A DNA stretch of 64,000 nucleotides, taken from NCBI RefSeq assembly GCF_018417635.1, contig NZ_CP071007.1:3410501-3474500 (forward strand), in the 5' to 3' direction. Shown piece after piece: positions 39,101 through 49,129 of this stretch (positions are counted from its first letter, which is position 1; each line of letters opens with the position of its first letter). Origin of the DNA: Pseudomonas sp. SORT22. Its GTDB lineage: Bacteria; Pseudomonadota; Gammaproteobacteria; Pseudomonadales; Pseudomonadaceae. Under the pieces are notes generated by a model. That model worked only from the letters and a program-made list of their open reading frames with translations, made no database searches and was not told where the DNA came from. The translations under genes were made by a program, and so were the position numbers.

Positions 39101-41089
39101 GTCAGTGCCGCAATAAGCGTTACCGTCGTCCTGTTGTGGGCTACGTCGTGGCCGGGGTACCTGAGTCTGGGTGACAGTAAACAACGCACGAAATTCTGCC
39201 AACTCTGGCACCTCGTACTCAGCAGGCACCACACGCCCGTCCTTGACCAGCGCCAGCAGCGATTCGGTCTTGCGCACCCGCCGCAGTTGGCCGATCGTCC
39301 ACACCAGCAATGCAGGCGGCGCATCGTCATGGCTATATACCCTGCGCAAGGTGGCATTGGTGACACCACTGAGGCGCGCAGCCAGCATCAGTTCGTCATC
39401 GCCAAGGTCGTCCAGCCAGCTCCCCAGACGACGCAGGAGCGATAGCCGCCCCCACCGTTCGGGCCGCTCCAGGCTGTGATGCCAACTGCCCGCGCCGTTG
39501 TGTTCAAGGATTGGGTTATAAGTACGTGCTTCCGAATCCAGGTATAAGCGCTCTTTTCCGATACTGGCATCGAATTTGATCAAATAGCTGTGGCCGTTGA
39601 TACGGATGGCCCGCCCCAGGGACGAGTGGATGATGCCTTGGTTATCTGGCGGATCGAATTGCAACTTGGGCGGCAAGGTATAGGTGCTCAGGTTGCTGGC
39701 CCAACGCCCGTAACGGCCGTTGGGCAGGATCACCCAGCGCAACGGCGTGACGTAGTCGGAAGGGGCCTGGCCTTCGTCCTCCTCGCGGGCCTGAAACCCG
39801 ACGCCGGCACCGTACATCAGGTGCTGCTGGGTAGCTTCAAGGAAATCGGGGATTCTGGCAAACGCGGTGCGACCTTCCACCTTCGCCGTGGGCACGGCCA
39901 GGTACTTGGCATCGTCGGCCAGCCTGCGGCACATCTGCTCATACCAGTGGGCCTTCAACCCCTTGTTCAGCGATTGGGTGCGTAGATTCAAGCGCCTGTT
40001 GCGAGTGTATTCGTCGGTTTCCTGCAAGGCTTCCAGCACGCCGGGCCATTTGGCCAATGGCACGAACCGATGGAAAAAGGCCCGGAAGGCTCCGTCGCTC
40101 AACTGTACCTGCAGATCGTTGAGAAACGCTGAGCGGGAGGGATACTCCTTCAGCGGCTGCTGTGGATGTCCCGGTACAAAGGCAACGCAGGGCGCTTGCG
40201 GCTTGGCCGCGCCAAACACGAGAACTTCACTCAGCGCCAGATCATCCAGCAGGTGCAGTGACCACTCCTCGGCAAAGTCGTAGGGTGAAACACCGTCATT
40301 GAGCGTATGGCGGATCTGACTGCCATGGGGGTCATCACGCGCCGCGCCCTTTATGAATTCGTTAAGGATGACCTTCGCAGCGCTGCTCAACAGCCCCTTG
40401 ATATCGGCAATTGCCAACTCCTCGGACAGGACATTCATGGCAGCTTCACATTTGACCTGCTGCAGGGAGCCGGCAGCCAGCTGGCGGGTCAGGTACTCCT
40501 GGTACTGTTTGCCCAGATCCAGTTTGCGAACGCGCAACGCATAGCCGACACCCTCATCGGCATAACAAACAATCGAGCTGACGGCATCAGAAGCATCGCG
40601 TTCCTTGCCATTGAATCCGGCAAACAGGTCGAACTCCGTCGGTATCGCCAGCTTGACGAAGGGATTGCCGCCCAGTTGCAGCAACTGCGTCTGGCTGAAA
40701 TTCTGCAAGGCCGCTTCATACAACGAGCGCTGACTCACCAGCACCTCATCCAGGCGGTTGGGTAGCATGGCTGAGTTGGGCTTGAACACCAAAAACGTGC
40801 CATTCTCGGTATCGACCACATCACCGTGGCTTTCCCGGGCCATTTGCTCAAGCTTGGGTCGACAGAATTCATGCAGGGTCTGCAACTTGCTCATTGCCTC
40901 TGTCAGTTCACGGCGCAGCGTACGGCCCTCTTCACGTATGCGCATCAGGCGCAGGCGCTTGGCTGGTTCGGCAGTCTGCAGCCATTGGGGCAAACCTTCC
41001 TGTTCAAGGGGTGAAAACGATGACGGGATGTAACCGATCCCGGCATACGGCGACGATGGCACAGGGGAATGGTTCATTGGTGATGACAT
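36152..41089 (-). CDS. NEL-type E3 ubiquitin ligase effector 2
   Basis: A 1645-residue relative of effector 1. I start it at ATG 41089, which has AGAGGC eight bases upstream; a GTG three bases earlier is less likely. The N-terminal region shares the same segments (KLQTLHEFCRPKLEQMA, SLYEAALQNF, YQEYLTRQL) but lacks the two hydrophobic segments: the sequence passes from the ATAKVEGRTAFA-like part straight to the GAGVGFQ region. Leucine-rich repeats lie at about 1035-1260. In the NEL domain the signature is CIDS instead of CEDR, still giving the catalytic C-x-D pair Cys1396 and Asp1398. The C-terminal tail after about residue 1610 is rich in Pro and Gln. The likely role is the same as for effector 1, with different host targets or entry route. 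Confidence 0.87.
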   Translation of the reverse strand: MSSPMNHSPVPSSPYAGIGYIPSSFSPLEQEGLPQWLQTAEPAKRLRLMRIREEGRTLRRELTEAMSKLQTLHEFCRPKLEQMARESHGDVVDTENGTFLVFKPNSAMLPNRLDEVLVSQRSLYEAALQNFSQTQLLQLGGNPFVKLAIPTEFDLFAGFNGKERDASDAVSSIVCYADEGVGYALRVRKLDLGKQYQEYLTRQLAAGSLQQVKCEAAMNVLSEELAIADIKGLLSSAAKVILNEFIKGAARDDPHGSQIRHTLNDGVSPYDFAEEWSLHLLDDLALSEVLVFGAAKPQAPCVAFVPGHPQQPLKEYPSRSAFLNDLQVQLSDGAFRAFFHRFVPLAKWPGVLEALQETDEYTRNRRLNLRTQSLNKGLKAHWYEQMCRRLADDAKYLAVPTAKVEGRTAFARIPDFLEATQQHLMYGAGVGFQAREEDEGQAPSDYVTPLRWVILPNGRYGRWASNLSTYTLPPKLQFDPPDNQGIIHSSLGRAIRINGHSYLIKFDASIGKERLYLDSEARTYNPILEHNGAGSWHHSLERPERWGRLSLLRRLGSWLDDLGDDELMLAARLSGVTNATLRRVYSHDDAPPALLVWTIGQLRRVRKTESLLALVKDGRVVPAEYEVPELAEFRALFTVTQTQVPRPRRSPQQDDGNAYCGTDCGAPPAVLFLEWYDRLFRAFMARSEHMLQLPEPAQVASDLQLGELRQHYPNLPVQLLDELIAQSSPPVLERLSRGVLDLNLFERSRRAWNAYRLTRALMGFRAPAQADIDTRTLAFALLPALPGWHSDLNLALYPGDVRRTTPRRLAQVPGAASWGLGSGGPFSYEVVQLQGERYLESRSHRDFYAALLDLMGAAQRQRLGLGTNETERLRDLLYELAVSQPMRTLALLGIERPRVTLHPHGSERRARAMAGTGGRFERESSIERLQLMFPRASESHIQRIFDQVTRQGPTVVDALNRLEDSRLRLDGALRAWVGASNVYGAGFGARRRGHIAEQLLNALDPTITVLEINDAFVSSLPELPLDYDAIERLTLDLPAMNNLPGSFLARFANLRELRLNTRVGRLPNGLVELPQLRSLSLTNAHLRPEDLRPIGQIAQLRELSIIHLTPPQSEGESVYAARTWDTEDMAAIARCQHLRHLQIRDCRALFEGDVIGTLAPLQQLTHLDLSGNSFTLYGENVRGLVHLRHLDLSRNPLNAGLDVSAMSDLRCLDLHYSRADWPVGLENLAHIEQADLAEVDLNTVPAGAGRVRGLRLSVVNLNATDRERVLREMAEVNNLSGADHSEFRLSRVELGETSNESEEEDTEPEADVGAEGIIVGNLFDGLSEQDRSLAQQLVDSNSNGSRAFFALMNTILSRTPADERDEVTRQAHSIILRMFDEARREEFYRVALDLGCIDSAVQRFSDLLGLAEADRVAANTSGNARPELIDLGLSLWRLRSLRASVARRYLDWWGQRGGQPDYAEIELYIRIALTARLRLRHQPRRQVNASMVTWMSSSMVDEVETDVLTTQAQDFPVALSDQPFWQEHLVAQECAPWSYEVESALQELAVGEGLPRTLGESARTRLEQLLTQARKVIAERDEVPVNSGPLVLDNEDHRLQAFNLMPAMIQLSRVEYTRQVVSEYFAQGVPTQSPQPGPSGVQRKP

Positions 41090-41097
41090 CACAGATG

Positions 41098-41133
41098 CCT
41101 CTGATTGAAGGGGAAGCTTCAGTACATCAGAGG
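41098..41133 (-). promoter_or_regulatory. Shine-Dalgarno-sequestering hairpin before NEL effector 2
   Basis: In the minus-strand mRNA CCTCTGAT (41133 to 41126) pairs with ATCAGAGG (41105 to 41098). Inside, TGAAG pairs with CTTCA, with a four-base bulge and a six-base loop. The 3' arm contains the ribosome site AGAGG, eight bases before the ATG at 41089. Confidence 0.55.
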
Positions 41134-41190
41134 CCGACAGCGTCGATCACATAGATAATTATTCAGTGCCTGGGTTGTACTGGGCAGCGC

Positions 41191-41204
41191 AAACGCTTGC
41201 GTTT
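41191..41204. promoter_or_regulatory. Candidate operator palindrome
   Basis: AAACGC (41191-41196) and GCGTTT (41199-41204) form a two-base-spaced palindrome in the divergent region between NEL effector 2 and the TSUP gene. Its centre resembles operators of LacI-type repressors; no regulator gene is near. Confidence 0.25.
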
Positions 41205-41253
41205 AACATGACGGCCTTGCGCCTGCCAACGCGCGTCCTGTTAAGCCCACGCC

Positions 41254-42033
41254 ATGCCTTTCGAACTCAGCGTAGACCCCACCACCCTGGCGATTCTTGC
41301 CGCCGTCGCTTTCGTTGCCGGTTTCATCGATGCCATTGCCGGCGGTGGCGGCCTGCTCACCACCCCGGCGCTGCTCACCGCCGGCATGCCACCGCACCTG
41401 GTGCTGGGCACCAACAAGCTCAGCTCGACCTTCGGCTCGGCCACCGCCGGCTTCACCTACTACCGGCGCAAACTGTTCCACCCACGGCAGTGGCGTCACG
41501 CCCTGGTCGGCACTTTTGTCGGTGCCCTGATCGGTGCGGTGGTGGCCCACTACCTGCCGGCCGAATGGCTGAACAAGATGCTGCCGGTGATCGTCTTTCT
41601 CTGTGGCGTCTACCTGCTGTTCGGCGGCACGCCCAAGGCGCCGCTGGATGCCGATGCGCCGGTGAAAAAGAAGTGGCAGATCCCCCAAGGCTTCACCCTG
41701 GGCTTCTACGACGGCGTGGCCGGCCCAGGCACCGGCGCGTTCTGGACCGTCAGCACGCTGCTGCTCTACCCCATCGACCTGGTCAAGGCCAGCGGCGTGG
41801 CGCGCAGCATGAACTTCGTCAGTAACGCCGCAGCGCTGTCGGTGTTCATCTTCTCCGGCCAGGTCGACTGGCTGGTGGGCCTGTCGATGGGCTCGGCACT
41901 GATGGTCGGCGCGTTCTTCGGCGCGCGCACCGCCATCAGCGGCGGCAGCAAGTTCATCCGCCCGGTGTTCATCACCGTGGTGCTGGCACTGACCGTGCGC
42001 CTAGCGTGGCAGCACTGGTTCGGCCAGGCCTAA
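41254..42033 (+). CDS. TSUP-family membrane permease (TauE/SafE type)
   Basis: A 259-residue membrane protein with seven to eight helices. The glycine-rich family motif [12 protein letters not shown] lies after the first helix and is repeated as [13 protein letters not shown] in the second half, showing the internal duplication of the TSUP family. Members of this YfcA/TauE type export sulfite, sulfoacetate or related organic anions. A sulfur role is tempting because of the rest of the window, but the family is broad. ATG 41254 has no clear ribosome site. Its end overlaps the end of nudC on the other strand by 33 bases. Confidence 0.9.
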   Translation: MPFELSVDPTTLAILAAVAFVAGFIDAIAGGGGLLTTPALLTAGMPPHLVLGTNKLSSTFGSATAGFTYYRRKLFHPRQWRHALVGTFVGALIGAVVAHYLPAEWLNKMLPVIVFLCGVYLLFGGTPKAPLDADAPVKKKWQIPQGFTLGFYDGVAGPGTGAFWTVSTLLLYPIDLVKASGVARSMNFVSNAAALSVFIFSGQVDWLVGLSMGSALMVGAFFGARTAISGGSKFIRPVFITVVLALTVRLAWQHWFGQA

Positions 42034-42831
42034 ACGGCGAGCCACATACAGGTCGATCAGATAGCGCGCAATCGAACGCCCCGCCGGCAACGGCGGCAGC
42101 GCATCGACGCGAAACCACTGGGCGTCCTCGATCTCGTCCGGCTGCATGACGATCTCGCCGCCGGCGTACTCGGCATGAAAACCGAGCATCATCGAATGGG
42201 GGAACGGCCAGCACTGGCTGCCGACGTACTGGATGTTCTGCACCTCGATCGCCACCTCTTCGCGCACTTCGCGCACCAGGCAGTCTTCGGCCGACTCGCC
42301 AGGCTCGGCGAAGCCTGCCAGGGTGCTGTACACGCCGCTGACAAAGCGCGGTGAACGGGCCAGGAGGATTTCGTCGCCACGGCTGATCAGCACGATCATG
42401 CTCGGCGAGATGCGCGGGTAGCTGCGTAAATCACACGGCGCGCAGTACATCGCCCGCTCCCAGTGGATTTGCTCCATGGCCTGGCCGCAGCTGCCACAGA
42501 AGCGGTGCTCGCGGGCCCAGGTACCGATCTGCGCGGCATAGCCAAGAATCTTGTAGGTCTCGAAGTCGCCTTCGAGCATGAACTGACGCAAGCCGCGCCA
42601 GCTGCAGCCGGCTACCGCCTGCGGGCTGCGCAACTCCAAAAGGAACACCGGCTGGCCATCGAAATGGCCGATGCCGTGCTCGCAAAGCACGTCCAGCGCC
42701 TGGCGCTTGAGCCATTCGCGCGGGAACAGCGCGCCGTTGTCATCGACCAGAAAACCCTCGCGGCTGCGGGCAACCGCCCAGCCGCCGGTGAGGTTTGTGT
42801 CCAGTACTGCGGTGGTCCAACGCGCTGACAT
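42001..42831 (-). CDS. nudC: NADH pyrophosphatase / RNA deNADding enzyme NudC
   Basis: A 276-residue Nudix hydrolase that cleaves NADH to NMNH and AMP and removes NAD caps from RNA. A four-cysteine zinc ribbon is present (Cys112, Cys115, Cys130, Cys133). The Nudix box runs from about 173 to 195 ([12 protein letters not shown]...REVREE). Just after it, the NudC specificity array SQPWPFPxS appears as SQCWPFPHS (205-213), with Cys in place of the first Pro; the rest is intact. The crotonase gene lies 33 bases upstream on the same strand, so the two may share a transcript. The assignment is firm. Confidence 0.95.
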   Translation of the reverse strand: MSARWTTAVLDTNLTGGWAVARSREGFLVDDNGALFPREWLKRQALDVLCEHGIGHFDGQPVFLLELRSPQAVAGCSWRGLRQFMLEGDFETYKILGYAAQIGTWAREHRFCGSCGQAMEQIHWERAMYCAPCDLRSYPRISPSMIVLISRGDEILLARSPRFVSGVYSTLAGFAEPGESAEDCLVREVREEVAIEVQNIQYVGSQCWPFPHSMMLGFHAEYAGGEIVMQPDEIEDAQWFRVDALPPLPAGRSIARYLIDLYVARRLGLAEPVLPR

Positions 42832-42864
42832 GTGCCGGTTCCTTGCGGGGTTCGCCGCCGGGGG

Positions 42865-43677
42865 TCAGTCGGCGAACTCGGGTTTCTGTTTGCTCATGTG
42901 GGCGGCAACCGCCACCCGCAGATCGGTGGATTGCAGCATGGCGGCGTTCCAGGTGGCGATGTACTCCAGGCCATCGTCGATGCGGTGATCGCGCATGTAG
43001 CTGATCATGTGCTTGGTGCCGGCCACGGCAATGGGAGATTTTCCCGCAATTTCGGCGGCAATGGCAAAGACTCCGTCAAGCAGTGCCTCATGGCTGTCAA
43101 ACACACGGTTGACCAGGCCGATGCGCTGGGCTTCGTCGGCGGCGACATTGCGCCCGGTGTAGGCCAGTTCGCGCATGATGCCGTCGCCGATGATCCGTGG
43201 CAGGCGCTGCAGGGTGCCAACGTCGGCGGCCATGCCCATGTCGACTTCCTTGATCGAGAACTGCGCGTCGCTGCTGCAGTAACGCATGTCGCAGGCCGAG
43301 ACCAGGTCGATGGCGCCGCCGATGCAGTAACCCTGGATCGCCGCCAGCACCGGCTTGCGGCAGTTGTCCACGGCATTGAACGAGGCCTGCATGCGCAGGA
43401 TGGTGCGGCGCAGCAGGCGCGCGTTGCGGCCGACGTCCTTGCCCAGTTCGTTGGCCACCGAGGCCAGCAGCATCAGGTCGATGCCGGAAGAAAAATGCTT
43501 GCCGGCACCGCTGATGACCACCGCGCGCACTTCGTCGGTTTCATCGATCCAGCGGAAGATCTCGACGATTTCGCTCCAGAACGCCGCGTTCATGGCGTTG
43601 TACTTTTCCGGGCGGTTGATCTGCACGTGGGCGATGCGGTTGTTCAGTTCGACCTTGAACGCTTGGTAGTCAGTCAC
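42865..43677 (-). CDS. Crotonase family, probable delta3,5-delta2,4-dienoyl-CoA isomerase
   Basis: A 270-residue crotonase. The start is GTG at 43677, six bases after AAGGAG; an upstream extension in the same frame lacks homology. The oxyanion-hole loops are FSSGIDL and GYCIGGAID. The active-site acids are Glu144 and Asp152 (KEVDMGMAAD), separated by eight residues exactly as Glu196 and Asp204 of rat dienoyl-CoA isomerase, so the reaction is more likely delta3,5 to delta2,4 isomerisation than hydration. This would act in beta-oxidation of fatty acids with odd-position double bonds. Databases usually name it only 'enoyl-CoA hydratase'. It is divergent from nhaB. Confidence 0.87.
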   Translation of the reverse strand: MTDYQAFKVELNNRIAHVQINRPEKYNAMNAAFWSEIVEIFRWIDETDEVRAVVISGAGKHFSSGIDLMLLASVANELGKDVGRNARLLRRTILRMQASFNAVDNCRKPVLAAIQGYCIGGAIDLVSACDMRYCSSDAQFSIKEVDMGMAADVGTLQRLPRIIGDGIMRELAYTGRNVAADEAQRIGLVNRVFDSHEALLDGVFAIAAEIAGKSPIAVAGTKHMISYMRDHRIDDGLEYIATWNAAMLQSTDLRVAVAAHMSKQKPEFAD

Positions 43678-43835
43678 GGTGCTCTCCTTGAAGGCGGCGA
43701 GGTTGATCGCAGGACTATAACAAGGTGCCCGTCGGCGCCAAGGCCGCGCTTGTGCCAAAACCGGGACTTTTACCTTGATCTCCGTTCGCACATGCGGCAC
43801 TTTGCCCAGCTGTTGAATCATAAGGATACATTTTC

Positions 43836-45338
43836 ATGTCCCGCTCCCTGGCCGGCGCCCTGGCCCACAATTTTCTTGGCCAGTCGCCGCGCTGGTACAA
43901 GGCCACCTTGTGCCTGTTCCTGCTGCTCAATCCCCTGCTGCTGTTCACCCTCGGCCCGGTGGTGGCCGGCTGGGTGCTGGTGATCGAGTTCATCTTCACC
44001 CTCGGCATGGCGCTCAAGTGCTACCCGCTGATGCCCGGCGGCCTGCTGATGGTCGAGGCCCTGCTGCTGGGCATGACCACGCCGCAAGCGCTGTATGAAG
44101 AGCTGCAGCACAACTTTCCGGTGATCCTGCTGCTGATGTTCATGGTCGCCGGTATCTACTTCATGAAGGACCTGCTGCTGTTCGTGTTTTCGCGGATCCT
44201 TCTCGGCGTGCGTTCCAAGGCCCTGCTGGCCTTGCTGTTCTGTTTTCTCTCGGCCTTTCTTTCGGCGTTTCTCGATGCGCTGACGGTGACGGCGGTGATC
44301 ATCAGCGCGGCGGTCGGCTTTTACTCGGTGTATCACCGCGTCGCTTCCGGCGCCAACCCACGGGAAGACTCGGACCTGGACAGCGACCAGCACGTCGCCC
44401 ACCTGCACCGCGAAGACCTGCAGCAATTTCGCGCATTCTTGCGCAGCCTGCTGATGCACGGCGCCGTGGGTACCGCCCTGGGCGGCGTGTGCACCCTGGT
44501 CGGCGAGCCGCAGAACCTGCTGATCGGCCACGAAATGGGCTGGCACTTTGCCGAGTTCTTCCTCAAGGTGGCGCCGGTGTCGCTGCCAGTACTGGCCGCC
44601 GGGCTGGTCACCTGCGTGCTGCTGGAGAAACTGCGCTGGTTCGGCTACGGCACCCTGCTGCCGGACAACGTGCGCCAGGTGCTGGCCGCCTATGCCGCCG
44701 AAGACGACGCCCAGCGCACCACCCAGCAACGTGCCGCACTGGTGGTGCAAGGCCTGGCAGCGCTGATCCTGATCATCGGCCTGGGCCTGCATGTGGCCGA
44801 AGTCGGCCTGATCGGCCTGCTGGTGATCGTGCTGATTACCGCCTTTACCGGCATCACCGACGAGCACCGCCTGGGCCGTGCGTTCCAGGACGCCATGCCG
44901 TTCACCTCATTGTTGGTGGTGTTCTTTGCCGTGGTCGCGGTGATCCACCAGCAGCAGCTGTTTACCCCGCTGATCCAGTGGGTACTGGCGCTGCCGGCCG
45001 ATCAGCAGCCGGGCATGCTGTTTATCGCCAACGGCCTGTTGTCGGCGATCAGCGACAACGTGTTCGTCGCCACCATCTATATCACCGAGGTCAAGCAGGC
45101 GTTTGTCAACGGCGGCATGAGCCGCGAGCACTTCGAGACCCTGGCGGTGGCGATCAACACCGGCACCAACCTGCCGAGCGTAGCCACGCCCAACGGCCAG
45201 GCGGCATTCCTGTTCCTGCTGACCTCGGCGATTGCGCCGCTGATTCGCCTGTCGTATGGGCGCATGGTGTGGATGGCGCTGCCCTATACCGTGGTCATGG
45301 GTGGGCTGGGGTGGTGGGCGGTGACCTACTGGTTGTAA
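43836..45338 (+). CDS. nhaB: Sodium/proton antiporter NhaB
   Basis: A 500-residue inner-membrane protein with about twelve helices, the usual NhaB length. Recognisable stretches are [41 protein letters not shown] and [16 protein letters not shown], then [20 protein letters not shown] near the end. NhaB exchanges cytoplasmic sodium for external protons and supports growth in salt. ATG at 43836 follows AAGGATAC. A 468-base gap of repeats follows the gene. No oddities. Confidence 0.96.
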   Translation: MSRSLAGALAHNFLGQSPRWYKATLCLFLLLNPLLLFTLGPVVAGWVLVIEFIFTLGMALKCYPLMPGGLLMVEALLLGMTTPQALYEELQHNFPVILLLMFMVAGIYFMKDLLLFVFSRILLGVRSKALLALLFCFLSAFLSAFLDALTVTAVIISAAVGFYSVYHRVASGANPREDSDLDSDQHVAHLHREDLQQFRAFLRSLLMHGAVGTALGGVCTLVGEPQNLLIGHEMGWHFAEFFLKVAPVSLPVLAAGLVTCVLLEKLRWFGYGTLLPDNVRQVLAAYAAEDDAQRTTQQRAALVVQGLAALILIIGLGLHVAEVGLIGLLVIVLITAFTGITDEHRLGRAFQDAMPFTSLLVVFFAVVAVIHQQQLFTPLIQWVLALPADQQPGMLFIANGLLSAISDNVFVATIYITEVKQAFVNGGMSREHFETLAVAINTGTNLPSVATPNGQAAFLFLLTSAIAPLIRLSYGRMVWMALPYTVVMGGLGWWAVTYWL

Positions 45339-45806
45339 CGCTGACCGCACGGGCCTGTGGGAGCAACTGTCTTAAGCAGCTTGCAAGTATTGGGGCAGCC
45401 AGGCTGTGTTTGAGCTGATCCATTTGATGATGAGGCGCTGCCGGCGCCTTCCGCCCTTACGGCGGGTCACTTTTGCTTGGCGGCAAAAGTAACCAAAAAC
45501 GCCCTGTCCCTTCATCGGCCCTGCGCTGCGCTCCGGGTTCCCTCCTTCCACCCTTGCTCCCGTGGGGGCGCGCCGAAGGGTTCCACTCGGCCTTCTGCAA
45601 GGGACGATCGGTGGCGTCTGCAATTACGTACATCTAGAAGCAGAGTGCTTTTTTGCTTTCGCTTCTCGTGCATCGCCGGTCCATTCGCCGACAAGGCGCA
45701 AAGGTGAAGTGTGAGCAGCATCGCCAATGGATCAGCTCGCGCCTCTAAAGGCCTACGCTACCTGTGGGAGCGGCGGTGCGGCGACCCGACTTGACCCGCG
45801 ATGCCT
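45339..45806. other. Non-coding gap with dispersed element and REP
   Basis: No convincing gene lies in this 468-base gap. Bases 45415-45620 are a GC-rich stretch with the small palindromes CCGCC/GGCGG (45451-45465) and ACTTTTGC/GCAAAAGT (45469-45490). I recall similar sequence from many intergenic sites in Pseudomonas and Xanthomonas, but could not search. Short frames in it look like chance. A single REP unit lies at 45762-45802. Confidence 0.5.
45762..45802. repeat. REP unit
   Basis: A CTGTGGGAGCGGCGGTGCGG motif followed by CGACTTGACCCGCGA, the same halves as the right part of the element at 59434-59469. It lies five bases before the stop of the GH15 gene and could end or protect the gnd-zwf-GH15 transcript. 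Confidence 0.7.
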
Positions 45807-47603
45807 TTAACCACATTGCGCCCGGTCGCGCACCGGGCACTGGGCGCGGTGCAGGTTCAGCGCGGTGTTGATGATGCCGATATGGCTGAAAGCCTGGGGG
45901 AAATTGCCGAGCATGCGCCGGCCCAGCGGGTCGTACTGCTCGGCCAGCAGGCCGACGTCGTTGCACAGGGCCGCAAGACGTTCGAACAAGGTCCTGGCCT
46001 CCTCCTCCCGCCCCAGCAGCACATAGACATCCGCCAGCCAGAACGAACAGACCAGGAAGGTCCCCTCACCCGGCGTCAGCCCATCGCAACCGCTGTCGCT
46101 GTCATAGCGCAGCAACAGGCCATTGCGTAGCAGACGCTGCTCGATGCGCGCAAGGGTGGCGAGAAAGCGCGGATCATCCGCCGGCAGGAAGCCGGTCAGG
46201 GCAATCTGCAGCAGGCTGGCATCCATTTCGGTCGAACCATAAGCCTGGACGAAACAGCCCAGCTGCCCATCGAAGCCCTGTTCACACACCTGCCGGTGAA
46301 TCCTGGCCGCCACCTGACGGTAATGCCCGGCGCGCACCTGACCTTCTTCGGTGGTATCGCTCAAGCCGGCAGCGCGGTCGAAGGCCACCCAGGCCATGAC
46401 TTTGGAATGGGTGAAGTGCTGCTGCCCACCGCGCACCTCCCAGATGCCCTCGTCCGGCTGCTGCCAGGTTTTTTCCAGGTACGGCATGATCAACCGGGCA
46501 ATCGCCGCGCTACGCGGGTGGCGCGGCAGGCCACCACGAATTGCCTGGCTCATGGCATCGGCGACCTCGCCATAAATATCCAGTTGGTGCTGCAACGCTG
46601 CGGCATTACCGATACGCACCGGTTGTGCACCTTCATAACCGGCCAGCCACGGCACTTCATACTCCGCCAGCCGCCGCTCGCCGGCCAGGCCGTACATGAT
46701 CTGCATCTGCTCGGGGTTGCCGGCCACCGAGCGCAGCAGCCATTCGCGCCAGGCCTGGGCCTCTTCGAAGTAACCAAGGTTCATGAACGCCAGCAAGGTC
46801 ATGGTCGCATCACGCAGCCAGCAATAGCGGTAGTCCCAGTTGCGCTCACCGCCCAGGCGCTCGGGCAACGAGGTGGTCACCGCCGCGACAATGCCGCCGG
46901 TGGGCGCGTAGGTCATGGCCTTGAGGGTAAGCAGTGAGCGCTTGACCAGCGCCGTCCAGGGGCCGACGTCCGGGCAGCGCGCCGAAAACTGCTGCCACTG
47001 CTCCCGGGTCCGTTGCAAAGCTTGCTCGGCATCGAACGCTGCAGGCAATGGCAGGTGTGACGCCTGGTGGCTCAGGCTGAAGGCCAGGCGCTGGCCGGCC
47101 TTGACGGTAAAGCGGCTGCCGGTGTGGTGATCCAGGGCCTGGGTGGCGGCGCCGCTGCGCAGTATCAGCCGGTCGGGGCCAACCACCGCCGAGAGCACCA
47201 GCGGCTCGGCCTTTTCGACCCAAGGCACACTGTTGCCATAGTCAAAGCGCATCACCAGGTCCATCTCGAACGGCACTTCGCCTTCCAGGCCCTCGACAAT
47301 GCGCAGCACGCTGTTGTGTTCAGCCAGGGGCATGCAGTCGATCAGGCGCGCACGGCCGCTGGCGGTGGTGAAGGTGGTGTGCAGGATCAGGGTGCCGTCC
47401 AGGTATTCACGGCTGACCTGCACCAAAGGCTCGCTCGGCGCCAGGCGCCAGCGGCCGTTTTCTTCATTGCCGAGCAAGGCGGCAAACACCGCCGGGGAGT
47501 CGAACCTGGGCAGGCACAGCCAGTCCAGGGAGCCGTCGCGGCCTACCAGCGCGGCGCTGCGACAGTTACCCAGCAGGGCGTAGTCTTCGATCAAACCCGG
47601 CAT
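45807..47603 (-). CDS. Glycoside hydrolase family 15 (glucoamylase/trehalase type)
   Basis: A 598-residue protein. The N-terminal part (residues 1-220) is the beta-sandwich of bacterial GH15 enzymes and begins IEDYALLGNCRSAALVGRDG. The (alpha/alpha)6 catalytic barrel follows, with ERNWDYRYCWLRDAT, then EVRG (general acid Glu) and finally PGEGTFLVCSFWLAD (general base Glu). Members hydrolyse alpha-linked glucose, including maltodextrin or trehalose. No signal peptide is seen, so it acts in the cytoplasm, like the trehalose made by the TreYZ enzymes encoded nearby. ATG at 47603 follows AAGGGGG. It is the last gene of the gnd-zwf-GH15 operon, 23 bases after zwf, so glucose release could feed directly to these enzymes. 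Confidence 0.9.
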   Translation of the reverse strand: MPGLIEDYALLGNCRSAALVGRDGSLDWLCLPRFDSPAVFAALLGNEENGRWRLAPSEPLVQVSREYLDGTLILHTTFTTASGRARLIDCMPLAEHNSVLRIVEGLEGEVPFEMDLVMRFDYGNSVPWVEKAEPLVLSAVVGPDRLILRSGAATQALDHHTGSRFTVKAGQRLAFSLSHQASHLPLPAAFDAEQALQRTREQWQQFSARCPDVGPWTALVKRSLLTLKAMTYAPTGGIVAAVTTSLPERLGGERNWDYRYCWLRDATMTLLAFMNLGYFEEAQAWREWLLRSVAGNPEQMQIMYGLAGERRLAEYEVPWLAGYEGAQPVRIGNAAALQHQLDIYGEVADAMSQAIRGGLPRHPRSAAIARLIMPYLEKTWQQPDEGIWEVRGGQQHFTHSKVMAWVAFDRAAGLSDTTEEGQVRAGHYRQVAARIHRQVCEQGFDGQLGCFVQAYGSTEMDASLLQIALTGFLPADDPRFLATLARIEQRLLRNGLLLRYDSDSGCDGLTPGEGTFLVCSFWLADVYVLLGREEEARTLFERLAALCNDVGLLAEQYDPLGRRMLGNFPQAFSHIGIINTALNLHRAQCPVRDRAQCG

Positions 47604-47626
47604 TCATCCCCCTTGTGCGTGAACCC

Positions 47627-49125
<1,499 letters not shown>

Positions 49126-49129
<4 letters not shown>

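Noticed and set aside
37300..41000. Plus-strand open frames opposite NEL effector 2, up to 384 codons
   Set aside because: They are shadows of the NEL gene; none has a plausible start site or domain.
45372..45727. Short open frames in the nhaB-GH15 gap
   Set aside because: They overlap each other on both strands, have no ribosome sites, and lie in a repeat-like GC-rich element.
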